A DNA stretch of 34,381 bases from Acidobacteriota bacterium. Its GTDB lineage: Bacteria > Acidobacteriota > Terriglobia > Terriglobales > Acidobacteriaceae. The position numbers and the translations under genes were made by a program. The notes below the pieces were generated by a model, which made no database searches, had not been told where the DNA came from, and was given only the letters and a program-made list of their open reading frames with translations. The stretch is from the NCBI GenBank assembly GCA_013288805.1, contig JABDBE010000027.1, forward strand, positions 1-34,381. Reading direction: 5' to 3'. Positions 8,079 to 16,164 of this stretch are shown piece after piece. Position 1 is the first letter of the stretch; every line of letters begins with the position of its first letter.

Positions 8079-10748
8079 ATGGACAGCGCACGCTGGGAAC
8101 GAGTTCAGGCGCTCTTTCACGAGGCCGCCGATCTCCCGCAATCCGAACAGCACGCTTTCCTGGAGAACGCCTGCGGCCCTGACGACGGACTCCTGGCCGA
8201 CGTGACGGCCATGCTGGCCGAGGACGCCCGCAGCGCAAGCCTGCTGGATCAAGACCTCGCCCACGTCGCACGCAACCTCCTCGATGAAACTCGCGGCCCT
8301 GAGCTGCCCTTGCGGGATTTCGGACCCTATCACATCAAACAAGCCCTCGGCGAAGGCGGCATGGGCGTGGTCTATCTCGCCGAACGCAACGACCTTGGGA
8401 GCCTGGTTGCAATCAAGATCCTGCGTGATGCTTGGCTGTCGCCGGCCCGGCGCGAGCGCTTTGCCAGCGAGCAGCGCACCCTCGCTCAACTCAACCATCC
8501 TTCGATCGCGCGGCTGTACGATGCAGATACCCTCGCCGACGGCACCCCTTGGTTCGTCATGGAGTACGTTGAAGGCGTTCCCCTGACCGAGTATTGCGCC
8601 GGAAAGAAATGCTCGGTCGAAGAGCGCTTGCAATTGTTTCGATCGGTGTGTGAAGCGGTGCAGTACGCCCATCAGAACGCGGTCATTCATCGCGACCTAA
8701 AACCCTCCAACATTCTGGTAAAGCCTGACGGAACGGTCAGGCTCCTCGATTTCGGAATCGCCAAGCAAATTGAAGGAATGGACGCGCCCGCGGATCAGAC
8801 GCGAACCGGATTGCGCCTGATGACGCCGGCTTACGCCGCGCCCGAGCAAATTCGCGGTGAGCGCGTGGGAATTCAAACCGATGTGTACTCGTTGGGCGTG
8901 GTTCTCTACGAGTTGCTCGCGGGCCAGCTTCCCTTTGACCTGTCGAACAAAACTCCGGGAGAGGCCGAAACCATGATTGTGCAGCGGGAAGCGGAGAGAC
9001 CGTCGCTCGTGTCCAAGCGCTCGCGCGGGGCCTCACCTGGGATTTCCGCCAGCAAAACTGCTTGGAGTGATTTGGATGTGCTCTGCCTGACCGCCATGCA
9101 CAAAGATCCGGAGCGGAGATACCGCTCGGTCGAAGCCCTGATACGAGACGTTGACCATTACTTGCAAGCTGAGCCGCTCGAAGCCCGCCCGGACTCGGCG
9201 GGCTACCGGCTCGATAAGTTCATCAGGCGGAATCGGCGGGCCGTGTCGGCCGGCGCTGCGGTATTCGCAGTTGTCATCGCCCTCGCGGTGTTTTTCACGG
9301 TACGGTTAGCGAAGGCCCGCAATGCCGCGCTTGAAGAGGCCGCTCGTACCCAGCGTATTCAGCGCTTCATCATGAACCTGTTTCAGGGCGGAGACGAATC
9401 CGTAGGTCCATCTGGTGAACTGAAAGTGATCACCCTGCTTGATCGTGGTGTGCAGGAAGCGCGCACGCTTGGCTCCGAGCCTAAGGTGCAAGCTGAGCTT
9501 TATCACACGCTGGGAACCATTTACGACCAACTCGGCAAATTCGACCAGGCGGACACCCTGCTGAATTCCTCGCTCGAGGAACGCAAGAAAATGTTTGGCA
9601 CTGACAGCTCCGAAGTCGCGGATACCCTGGTCGCGCTGGTTCAGTTGCGAGTGGACCAGGCAAAGTTTGATGAAGCCGAGCAACTTGCCCGCCAGGCATT
9701 GGACATGACAAAGCGGCATCTGCCGCCCAGCGATCCTGCGGTGGGCAAGGCAACCGCGGCGCTGGGCCGGGCGCTGTCAAATCGCGGCTCGTACGACCAG
9801 GCTATCCAGGTTCTGGACCAGGCCGCGCGGCTACAATCTGTGCCCGGCGGTGTCCCGCCAGATCTGGCCGAGACCTTGACCGACCTGGCCAACGCAAACT
9901 TCTATGCTGGTCACCTGGATATTTCCAACTCGCTCAATCAACGCGTGCTGATGATGGATCGTCAGCTCTACGGAGATCGCCATCCCAATGTCGCCGAAGA
10001 CTTGATCAACCTTGGCGCTATTCAAACCGAATGGGGGCATTACGCCGAAACCGAACGCGACTATCGGCAGGCGCTGGACATAATCCATAGTTTCTATGGT
10101 AAAGATCACCCAGAAACCGCTTCGGTTATGACTGTGCTCGGGCGATCACTGGTCGCTCAGGGAAAATATGGCGAGGCAGGGGACATGCTGCGTGAGTCGC
10201 TCGGCATTCAGGAACGCGTCTACGGCCCGGCACATCCGCGTGTGGCTTCGGCCCTGGGCGAACTCGGCAAGGTTGCCATGCAACAGGGCGAACTAGATGA
10301 AGCTGAAGCCGACTTCCATCGTCAGGCCGATATCTATCGCTCGGTCTACAACGGAAGACATTACTACATTGGCGCGGCGCTGGTGAACCTGGGTGGCGTC
10401 TACATGGAGCGAAAACAATATTCCCGCGCGGAACAGAATTTCCGGCAGGCACTGCAGATGTACGCGCAGACACTTCCCTCCGATCATCAGAATGTTGCCA
10501 TTGCGCGGATCAAGCTAGGGCGCGCCCTGTTTGCCGAGCGCCACCATGAGGAGGCCGAGCATGAGACCCACGCCGGCTACGAGATTCTCACAAAGCAGAC
10601 CACGCCGTCCGCCATCTGGCTGCAGAATGCAAGAACGGATCTTATTGCAGAATACGACGCGCTGAAACAGCCGGAACAGGCGGCAAAAGTCAGGGCCGAA
10701 CTGGCCGAAGCCACCGCCAAAACCTCCGATGTCGCCAGCAAGAAATGA
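8079..10748 (+). CDS. Membrane Ser/Thr protein kinase with C-terminal TPR repeats
   Basis: 889 aa from the ATG at 8079 (MDSARWERVQALFHEA is the usual start of this group; the frame is open further upstream and overlaps the sigma gene). Domains: an N-terminal helical region (1-78); an Hanks-type kinase (82-365) with glycine loop GEGGMGVV (91-98), Lys113, HRDLKPSN (205-212), DFG (224-226) and APEQ (254-257), all intact; one membrane helix (about 389-409); then a long TPR array of the kinesin-light-chain type (about 435-870), repeating YxxAxxxxRxALxIxxxxxGxxHPxVA. The kinase is therefore cytoplasmic and the TPRs lie on the far side of the membrane. It sits directly after an ECF sigma factor, its likely target. 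Confidence 0.95.
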   Translation: MDSARWERVQALFHEAADLPQSEQHAFLENACGPDDGLLADVTAMLAEDARSASLLDQDLAHVARNLLDETRGPELPLRDFGPYHIKQALGEGGMGVVYLAERNDLGSLVAIKILRDAWLSPARRERFASEQRTLAQLNHPSIARLYDADTLADGTPWFVMEYVEGVPLTEYCAGKKCSVEERLQLFRSVCEAVQYAHQNAVIHRDLKPSNILVKPDGTVRLLDFGIAKQIEGMDAPADQTRTGLRLMTPAYAAPEQIRGERVGIQTDVYSLGVVLYELLAGQLPFDLSNKTPGEAETMIVQREAERPSLVSKRSRGASPGISASKTAWSDLDVLCLTAMHKDPERRYRSVEALIRDVDHYLQAEPLEARPDSAGYRLDKFIRRNRRAVSAGAAVFAVVIALAVFFTVRLAKARNAALEEAARTQRIQRFIMNLFQGGDESVGPSGELKVITLLDRGVQEARTLGSEPKVQAELYHTLGTIYDQLGKFDQADTLLNSSLEERKKMFGTDSSEVADTLVALVQLRVDQAKFDEAEQLARQALDMTKRHLPPSDPAVGKATAALGRALSNRGSYDQAIQVLDQAARLQSVPGGVPPDLAETLTDLANANFYAGHLDISNSLNQRVLMMDRQLYGDRHPNVAEDLINLGAIQTEWGHYAETERDYRQALDIIHSFYGKDHPETASVMTVLGRSLVAQGKYGEAGDMLRESLGIQERVYGPAHPRVASALGELGKVAMQQGELDEAEADFHRQADIYRSVYNGRHYYIGAALVNLGGVYMERKQYSRAEQNFRQALQMYAQTLPSDHQNVAIARIKLGRALFAERHHEEAEHETHAGYEILTKQTTPSAIWLQNARTDLIAEYDALKQPEQAAKVRAELAEATAKTSDVASKK

Positions 10749-11572
10749 CATCACGGGCGCGATCCGGAAGCCTTCGTTCGGGCTGACATCGAGACGAAGG
10801 CGGAAATACGAACGCCGCCGAGAGCGACTTCCGTTCTCGGACGCCACGATCCTGGCACTTCGCATCACCGTAACGTCCCATCAGAGAAAAACGACAGAGA
10901 TTAGCGAAAATTACGGTTATACTCAAACCCTTCGATGAGCGCTATGGCCTTCCATGAGAATGCCGGTCCGCGTCAAGTAGATTTGATTTGCCTTTCCCGA
11001 AATCTCCCTTTCCTTCATGACGGGAGGGTGTTCAGAGCGGCCCGGAGCGGTCAAGGGCGCGTTCTTTGCGGCGTAAGCGAACCCTTGACGGCGAGGACCG
11101 ATCGGTCACCATTCCGTCAGGAAGGAAAGGGCCAGTCGCTCGGAATTTCTTGTCTTTTCTCAGTTCTTGCTTTGCGCCCAAACCCACCCTGTCGCCACCC
11201 TTCCATCCGCACTCTTCGATGAGCGCTCTTATTCGCTCGGTTATCTCGCGATGGAAGTTGGGGTGGCATGCAGCGCGGACTCATCAGCCCCGACAAGGGT
11301 CGCAACCCACAAACTATTGTGTGGCCTCTGAAAAAGAAGCAGCCTTAGTATCCACTAGACATGCTCATCGCTCCCCTACCTTACAATCGAAAATAATGTT
11401 CGAGCAGCACAGTCGTGTCGTCCCCGCCCTCGCTCTTACCGCCGCTTAGACTTTGTGGCTGGTTTCACTAGGTCCGCGAGCAAAATGGGTATTACACGCT
11501 CGCCGTCGAGTCGATGCTGCCGGAGATCGTCGAGCGCTTCCTCGGAACCAAATAGAAGGCAGTCGGTCGCGG
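10749..11572. other. Long intergenic region without a confident gene
   Basis: No recognisable complete gene on either strand. Points noted: a 27-bp stretch at 10904-10930 that resembles 22403-22430; a 14-bp direct repeat CTTCGATGAGCGCT at 10930-10943 and 11214-11227; and a short plus-strand reading ending with TAG near 11348 (containing SRDGSWGGMQRGLISP) that looks protein-like but has no start. The region leads into an integrase remnant and is probably decayed mobile-element DNA. Confidence 0.45.
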
Positions 11573-11836
11573 TGCAGAAAACCGCTCTATGTTTCCAGCT
11601 TCGTCGCCGATTATTTACGTCGGGCTGCCAAGAAAGCCGGAGTGCAAATCGCGGATGGTCAGAGGTTCGGTCTTCATAACCTACGTCATAGCCTGAGCAA
11701 TTGGCTTGTTAACAAGGCGAAGGTCGAGCCGAAAACCGTCCAAGGCATCCTGCGTCACGCGAAAATCCAGACAACTCTGGATCTCTACATGCAGGAAGAC
11801 AGTGACGAACTCGGGCAGCGCAGGGCGTATTTCTAA
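11573..11836 (+). pseudogene. Tyrosine recombinase (integrase) C-terminal remnant 1
   Basis: The 3' part of a phage-type integrase. The catalytic box II is clear: GLHNLRHSLSNWLVNK carries the His-x-x-Arg, LRHAKIQTTLDLYMQ carries the second His and the nucleophile Tyr. The preceding FVADYLRRAAKKAG also fits the family. Upstream of about 11573 the frame loses similarity and other frames carry stops, so the N-terminal and core-binding domains are missing. It ends 95 bp before the displaced tRNA-Asp 3' fragment, the position expected for an integrase next to its attachment site. Confidence 0.8.
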
Positions 11837-11931
11837 CCGCTGTAGGGATGAGCGCGACCGTGCAGTAGATTTTGTGGATTGACTTGTGGGTTGGAGCTTT
11901 GGATGCCAGTCACTCCTAACTCTTTCAAAAG

Positions 11932-11979
11932 GAATGGCGGGGACGACGGGACTCGAACCCGCGGCCTCTGCCGTGACAG
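11932..11979 (-). repeat. Displaced 3' part of tRNA-Asp (att repeat)
   Basis: These 48 bases are identical to 14967-15014, covering the CCA end, 3' acceptor strand, T arm, variable loop, 3' anticodon stem and the anticodon loop of the intact tRNA-Asp(GTC) gene. Identity stops exactly inside the anticodon stem-loop. Both copies have the same orientation. This is the standard footprint of tyrosine-recombinase integration into a tRNA gene; the two copies bound a 3.0-kb island. Confidence 0.9.
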
Positions 11980-12185
11980 CGAAATCTTCTCCGGTAACTA
12001 ACTGAAAACACGCGGCACGGATGGCGCTACAGAAACGTTTTAATGACCCTCGGAAACAGTTCGTGGACCCTTATTGGACCATAATTTCTGGTGTGCTTTC
12101 ACACGGCAGAGGCCGGCCGAAAACTCACGCCGCCACGGTGTCGGCCAGGGGGTTCGCCGCAGGCGCAACCCAAAGATTGAAATAC
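11980..12185. other. Island edge, no gene seen
   Basis: Between the displaced tRNA fragment and the 3' end of the HTH/coiled-coil gene. No coding signal or convincing structure was found. Confidence 0.4.
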
Positions 12186-13367
12186 CTACATTGCTTCCTC
12201 ATCCTGCATAGCCCTCAAGAACCTTTGACTGAGGGCCGGATCAATACGATCAGCTTGCGCCAGCGCCCATTGGCTCCATTGTTCGACTTCTGCGATTGAA
12301 GAACCATCAAGTGCCCGTGCTTGTCGGATCGCTTCGACATACTTCCTTATCTCGCCAGCCTGCTGAAACGCTGCCGCATCCCTCAGAAGCCGGTTTATTC
12401 GACCTTGCTCGATTCGCTTCTGCCGTTCTCTCTCTGCACGTTCTGCTTCAAGCTTGCGCTTACGCTCTTCCTCTTCGAGTTCAGCTTTCCGCTTAATAAG
12501 CCATTGATGGTGATGGAGTGCGTGTTCGCGATACTGAATCTCAGCGGTCAGGATCAACTGCACCGCGATCTCTGTCATCCGAGTTTCGATCTTCTGGACA
12601 TCATCGTCCTGCCAAGTCGCAAGCACTTCTTCAGAGCCGAAAAACTTCACAACAGACAAGCACAGTTTCGTGTCGTTGGATTCCCCAGTGGCGTTTCTGG
12701 CTCGTGCACCACGAGTTGATATCTTAGGTTTTTCAAGATGGAGATGAAGGTGCTGCTGGAAAAAGGAAATGTGAATCTCCCGTGCTTCGCGGCCGTGGAC
12801 CGATGGTCTACCGTTCATCTTCGCCACCGCAAAGAACAGGCTGTTCAAGATCCGAAGCCGACGGCGTTCAAATGGTGTTTCAAAGATCGGATTGTTCCAC
12901 GACATCGGATAAGGGTCGGCTAGCTGCTTCTCTCGGCGTTTTTCATCCTCCCTCAGGAGACGATCAATCGCGGGATGCCAATTGAGGGTTTTATGCGGAA
13001 CGGCTACGCGACCTACAGTTTCAGCTATCCGTGCCCGCACAGCCTCGATCGGCTCGGAGAACTCTGGAGGAGCACCAATGGGGGTGAGAAGTTCCTCCTG
13101 ATTCCAGTGGCGGTACGAACCATTTCCTCCGCTCCCGATTGAAACCTCATCGTCCATCCCAGGGGGACGTGTGGAGAATGCCGCTTGAAACGTATCCTTT
13201 CCCGCATCTTTCTTTGCCCAATAACCGCGGTCTGGGGTCGGGATTCCTGCCCCTGCGCAGGTCTTCTTAAGTGCTACGTCGGAGATCCCGAACCGTGCGG
13301 AGAGAGTCTTCATCGGTTCAGACCAGACGAGATCGTAGAGCGCCTTTCGAGAGAGTCGTTCAGTCAT
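12186..13367 (-). CDS. Uncharacterised HTH plus coiled-coil protein of the tRNA island
   Basis: 393 aa from the ATG at 13367 (longer readings run back into the Fic gene). The N-terminus has LSRKALYDLVWSEPMKTLSARFGISDVALKKTC (5-37), a probable HTH of the type that skips no conserved helix, then PTPDRGYWAKKDAGK (43-57), a signature I recognise from many unassigned proteins on mobile elements. The middle (100-280) is unassigned. Residues about 285-330 form a highly charged Glu/Arg/Lys coiled coil, followed by a helical C-terminus. No catalytic motif is visible. It starts 82 bp after the Fic stop codon on the same strand; no strong ribosome site was seen. Function unknown; DNA binding and oligomerisation are reasonable inferences. 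It may be the partner or regulator of the Fic protein. Confidence 0.85.
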   Translation of the reverse strand: MTERLSRKALYDLVWSEPMKTLSARFGISDVALKKTCAGAGIPTPDRGYWAKKDAGKDTFQAAFSTRPPGMDDEVSIGSGGNGSYRHWNQEELLTPIGAPPEFSEPIEAVRARIAETVGRVAVPHKTLNWHPAIDRLLREDEKRREKQLADPYPMSWNNPIFETPFERRRLRILNSLFFAVAKMNGRPSVHGREAREIHISFFQQHLHLHLEKPKISTRGARARNATGESNDTKLCLSVVKFFGSEEVLATWQDDDVQKIETRMTEIAVQLILTAEIQYREHALHHHQWLIKRKAELEEEERKRKLEAERAERERQKRIEQGRINRLLRDAAAFQQAGEIRKYVEAIRQARALDGSSIAEVEQWSQWALAQADRIDPALSQRFLRAMQDEEAM

Positions 13368-13449
13368 GGTGTTTTTTGAATCGGATATTCTAAGTTGTGA
13401 TTCCGATACTCTGCGGTGAACCAAACCGCGCGGCCCGAACCCACTCGGG

Positions 13450-14607
13450 CTATTTGTTTTCGGCTGGCTTGAGGTGGGCCGGCTCTTCGAGAATATCCAA
13501 AAGAGCAGTTGCGCAATACACTCGATCGCGCTTCGCATCGCCAACCCGTTTTACGATACGCGCACGTTCCAGTCGTTCGATGGCGCGCTGCGCGGTCGTA
13601 AACGCGATCGCCAATTTGTCCGTCACGCCTCTTGTAGTGATGAACGGATTTGCCCCCAAGAGCTCGACTACCCGCAACGGGTTGTTGCTCGATTCTCCGG
13701 AGACTTTCTTCTGCCACTCGGCCAGTAGTCCGTTGATACGCATGGCTCGACTCAAAGCATCCTCAGACATGCGAGCGACTCCCAGTAGGAAATACTCCAA
13801 CCAATCGTTCCATGCCCCGCGTTCGCTGATCCCGCGCAAACCGTCGTAATAGTCTCGCCTTGAAGCTTCGAAGAAGCCCGACAAATAGAGCAGGGGTGTC
13901 GGGAGGATTTGGCGCTCGATCAGGAACAGGGTTATGAGCAAGCGTCCGACTCGGCCGTTGCCATCAAGAAACGGGTGAATGGCTTCGAACTGATAGTGAG
14001 CCAGCGCAATGATCACGAGAGGCGGCAGGGTCGACTCTTGCAGGAACTTTTCCCAGGCCCCGAGACACGGCTCGACCTCTCCTGGCGGGGGGGGAATGTA
14101 CGAAGCAGTTGCGATAGTGCTGCCGGGTTTGCCAATCCAATTCTGGATCTTCCGAAAACGTCCGGGCGCAGCCTGATGCCCCTGGACGCCCGTCATGAGT
14201 TTTTCGTGCAACTCGCGGGTGAGCCGGACGCAAAGAGGAAGTTTCTTGAGACGCGAGATTCCGTGCTCAAGAGCGACTACATAATTGCCGACTTCCCGAA
14301 GATCTTCGGGACTGCGATCCACGATCGCTCCCGCCTCAGCGGCAAGCAACTCACCAAGGGTGGCCTGTGTCCCTTCTATCTTGCTCGATAGAACGGCTTC
14401 ACGCTGAACGAACGGCCGAATCAAAATATGGGGATTGGCAATGCGACCACCCTCGCCCGCTAATCGTCCAACTAGCCGGTCTGCATCCGAGAGCGCCCCA
14501 ATCAGCCGAGGTGTCCAGTTCAGTTCAGGGGGCAGGGGCGCCGGCACAAAGGCGGAATAGCTGCCCTGCGATACTTTCTGGCCGGGAATGTTAGTAGCGT
14601 GAGCCAC
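13450..14607 (-). CDS. Fic family protein with C-terminal winged helix
   Basis: 385 aa from the GTG at 14607, which has AAGAAGG five bases upstream; an alternative GTG at 14652 has no ribosome site and would place an operator inside the gene. Numbering from 14652: a Fic_N-type region (about 36-115) containing SSKIEG (89-94), which fits the (S/T)xxxE(G/N) inhibitory helix; the Fic core with HPFLDGNGRVGR (226-237), the complete active-site motif for AMP transfer from ATP; and a C-terminal winged helix (about 320-385, ITTRGVTDKLAIAFTTAQRAIERL). The usual activity is AMPylation of a protein hydroxyl group, restrained by the inhibitory Glu. The target is unknown. It heads a two-gene unit in the tRNA-Asp island, and tandem inverted repeats upstream suggest autoregulation. 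Confidence 0.93.
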   Translation of the reverse strand: MAHATNIPGQKVSQGSYSAFVPAPLPPELNWTPRLIGALSDADRLVGRLAGEGGRIANPHILIRPFVQREAVLSSKIEGTQATLGELLAAEAGAIVDRSPEDLREVGNYVVALEHGISRLKKLPLCVRLTRELHEKLMTGVQGHQAAPGRFRKIQNWIGKPGSTIATASYIPPPPGEVEPCLGAWEKFLQESTLPPLVIIALAHYQFEAIHPFLDGNGRVGRLLITLFLIERQILPTPLLYLSGFFEASRRDYYDGLRGISERGAWNDWLEYFLLGVARMSEDALSRAMRINGLLAEWQKKVSGESSNNPLRVVELLGANPFITTRGVTDKLAIAFTTAQRAIERLERARIVKRVGDAKRDRVYCATALLDILEEPAHLKPAENK

Positions 14608-14625
14608 ATCCACCTTCTTAAGGTC

Positions 14626-14650
14626 GAAAATAGCGTTCCCTGCTATTTTC
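14626..14650. promoter_or_regulatory. Fic operator copy 1 (perfect inverted repeat)
   Basis: Perfect 9-bp arms GAAAATAGC (14626-14634) and GCTATTTTC (14642-14650) around a 7-bp spacer. It lies 19 bp upstream of the preferred Fic start codon on the minus strand, in the position of a repressor site overlapping the 5' untranslated region. Confidence 0.65.
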
Positions 14651-14666
14651 ACAATCTATGATAATC

Positions 14667-14691
14667 GAAAATAACGAGATTTGCTATTTGC
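14667..14691. promoter_or_regulatory. Fic operator copy 2 (degenerate inverted repeat)
   Basis: Arms GAAAATAAC (14667-14675) and GCTATTTGC (14683-14691) match as an inverted repeat at 7 of 9 positions and again flank a 7-bp spacer. Each arm differs from operator copy 1 at one position. Centre-to-centre distance between the copies is 41 bp, close to four helical turns. A TA-rich segment between the copies (TATCAT on the minus strand) could hold the promoter -10. Confidence 0.6.
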
Positions 14692-14740
14692 ACGGGTGAA
14701 AGCATCCCGTGGTCCGCAACGATGCTCGCTTCAGGTTTGG

Positions 14741-14923
14741 CCTATTACCGCAACTTTGCTCACTCAGAACAACGAGGAAGTGAAGGTGGGACAGGAGTTC
14801 CTACATCATGCGAACAGTCGCATTACGCTGGATCTTTACGGGCAGGCGGGAATGCCGAACGAACGGCTGGCATAAAGCAAACTTGTTCGGATGGTGCTCA
14901 ACAAGGGAAAAGCACTGGCCTAA
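14741..14923 (+). pseudogene. Integrase C-terminal remnant 2 with in-frame stop
   Basis: The frame reads ATLLTQNNEEVKVGQEFLHHANSRITLDLYGQ, the last catalytic part of a tyrosine recombinase including the box II His and the nucleophile Tyr. It meets a TAA at 14873-14875 after MPNERLA, then continues in the same frame as SKLVRMVLNKGKALA to a second TAA at 14921-14923, which fits the family tail. Everything N-terminal is missing. The remnant ends 43 bp before the tRNA-Asp 3' repeat and is the natural integrase of the island. Confidence 0.8.
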
Positions 14924-14969
14924 CTGGACCATGACCGAAATTGCCAATTCCTTGCAAGTGCTTGAAGAA

Positions 14970-15046
14970 TGGCGGGGACGACGGGACTCGAACCCGCGGC
15001 CTCTGCCGTGACAGGGCAGCGTTCTAACCAACTGAACTACGTCCCC
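14970..15046 (-). tRNA. tRNA-Asp (anticodon GTC)
   Basis: 77 nt including an encoded CCA. Acceptor stem GGGGACG / CGTCCCC, D arm GTTC-AGTTGGTTA-GAAC, anticodon arm CTGCC-CTGTCAC-GGCAG with GTC in the loop, T arm GCGGG-TTCGAGT-CCCGT (one G-T pair), discriminator G. All stems pair. It serves as the integration site of the island on its 3' side. Confidence 0.97.
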
Positions 15047-15481
15047 ACTTGCGTTTCATCGGGTTCGCTGGAAACCCTTGATTTTCGCGTCTTTTCTTAC
15101 GTCTATAGAGTCGCCTGTTTCCACCACTTCCACCCCACATAAACCAATTTCGGGGTTTTATCGACCGGAAACTGTAAGGAAATATGCCTCATCCAGTTCC
15201 CGATGCGAGCTCTACGACCCGGAGCATCTGTCCATGCCCCGTGAATGAATTGTAGCAGAGGCAATTCGGGTTGGTACAGATTGCGAGCAAGCCGCGTTCT
15301 CGCAGCGGGAAAATAGCACTTTATCGAGGCGGATTCATGGCGCAGTCCGCGTGGTCTGATGGGTTCCAAGAGTAGCGATGCCATCCTCCCGTGAGAAGCA
15401 ACACTTACTTCTCTTCGGGGACACCGTTGGTTCCCCGGACCGCGTTCACTATCGGCTGGGCTTCGCGAGATCGCGGGCGGC
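15047..15481. other. Intergenic stretch behind tRNA-Asp, no gene seen
   Basis: Between the tRNA 5' end and the hydrolase stop codon. A long minus-strand frame runs through it but overlaps the hydrolase in another phase and has no recognisable content. The tRNA promoter should lie just above 15046; no unambiguous -10/-35 pair was identified. Confidence 0.4.
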
Positions 15482-16105
15482 CTATTTTCCGTACGCGTGT
15501 GCGATCTGGCCGACGAGCTTGGCCCACCCCATGTCCATGGCCGCGTAGACCTCGCCGGCCTCCGGTCGCCCATTGTCTTTGAGGATTTCCACCATTAAGG
15601 TTGCATAGTCCGAGACAATAACTCCCGCCTGCAGCATGCGCAGGAGCCCAACTTGCCGCTTGGTCTCGCTGAATGTTCCCGAGGCGTCGACCGCCACATA
15701 GGCGTCAAGCCCCTTGCCTACGGCTGTCATGGCCGGAAAAGCCGCGCAGACTTCGAGCGAGATGCCGGCGAAAATCAGTTTCTTGCGGCCGGTCGCCTCG
15801 ATCGCGCGAGCTACGCGCGCATCGTCGAATGCGTTGACCGATAAGCGGTCGATGATCTCGATGCCCGGCAGCGCTTCCACAAGTTCGGGGAATGTCGGCC
15901 CCCACATGCTGTCCCGCGCCGTCGTGGTAACGACGATCGGCAGCTTCAGCGCTTTCGCCGCTTTGGCCAGAGCCACCACGTTGTGTTTCAGCTCGCCGGT
16001 GGAATAGTCGCGGACCCCCGTCATCAGACCTACCTGATGGTCCACGAGCACAAGCGCTGCATTTTGCGAAGTCAGGGGCTCGTAGGGATGGATTTGATTA
16101 GTCAT
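15482..16105 (-). CDS. Isochorismatase family (YcaC-like) cysteine hydrolase
   Basis: 207 aa. Isochorismatase-fold hydrolase. VLVDHQVGL places the catalytic Asp at 22, and AGISLEVCAAFPAM places the catalytic Cys at 120. The segments NAFDDARVARAIEATGRKKLIFAG and VAVDASGTFSETKRQVGLLRMLQAGV are the typical YcaC-type sequence. The catalytic Lys could not be assigned with certainty. The family hydrolyses amides or esters such as nicotinamide or N-carbamoyl compounds, but YcaC substrates are unknown. AAAAGGAGAACGTC precedes the ATG. It is divergent from a TetR gene 100 bp away, which probably represses it. Confidence 0.93.
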   Translation of the reverse strand: MTNQIHPYEPLTSQNAALVLVDHQVGLMTGVRDYSTGELKHNVVALAKAAKALKLPIVVTTTARDSMWGPTFPELVEALPGIEIIDRLSVNAFDDARVARAIEATGRKKLIFAGISLEVCAAFPAMTAVGKGLDAYVAVDASGTFSETKRQVGLLRMLQAGVIVSDYATLMVEILKDNGRPEAGEVYAAMDMGWAKLVGQIAHAYGK

Positions 16106-16164
16106 GACGTTCTCCTTTTGAGTTCACGCTGTTTTTAGTCAGTCGCCGGGGCGACCAATTTATT

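Larger units (their letters stand above)
11932..15014. mobile_element. tRNA-Asp integrated island carrying Fic and HTH/coiled-coil genes
   Basis: Bounded by an identical 48-nt direct repeat of the tRNA-Asp 3' part. Contents are two genes in the same direction (a Fic-domain protein, then an HTH plus coiled-coil protein) and an inactivated integrase remnant next to the intact tRNA. With the integrase dead, the island is probably immobile. A further integrase remnant lies immediately outside the left repeat, suggesting that a second element had used the same attachment site. Confidence 0.8.

Noticed and set aside
9400..10700. Periodic sequence suggesting a repeat region
   Set aside because: It is explained by the TPR array of the kinase.
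11225..11348. Plus-strand reading with SRDGSWGGMQRGLISP and a Lys-rich end
   Set aside because: It looks protein-like and might be the end of a phage replication protein, but it is too short and has no start or motif to support a call.
15103..15573. 156-codon minus-strand open frame before tRNA-Asp
   Set aside because: It overlaps the end of the YcaC-like hydrolase in another phase and is Arg/Pro-rich, as expected of a shadow frame.
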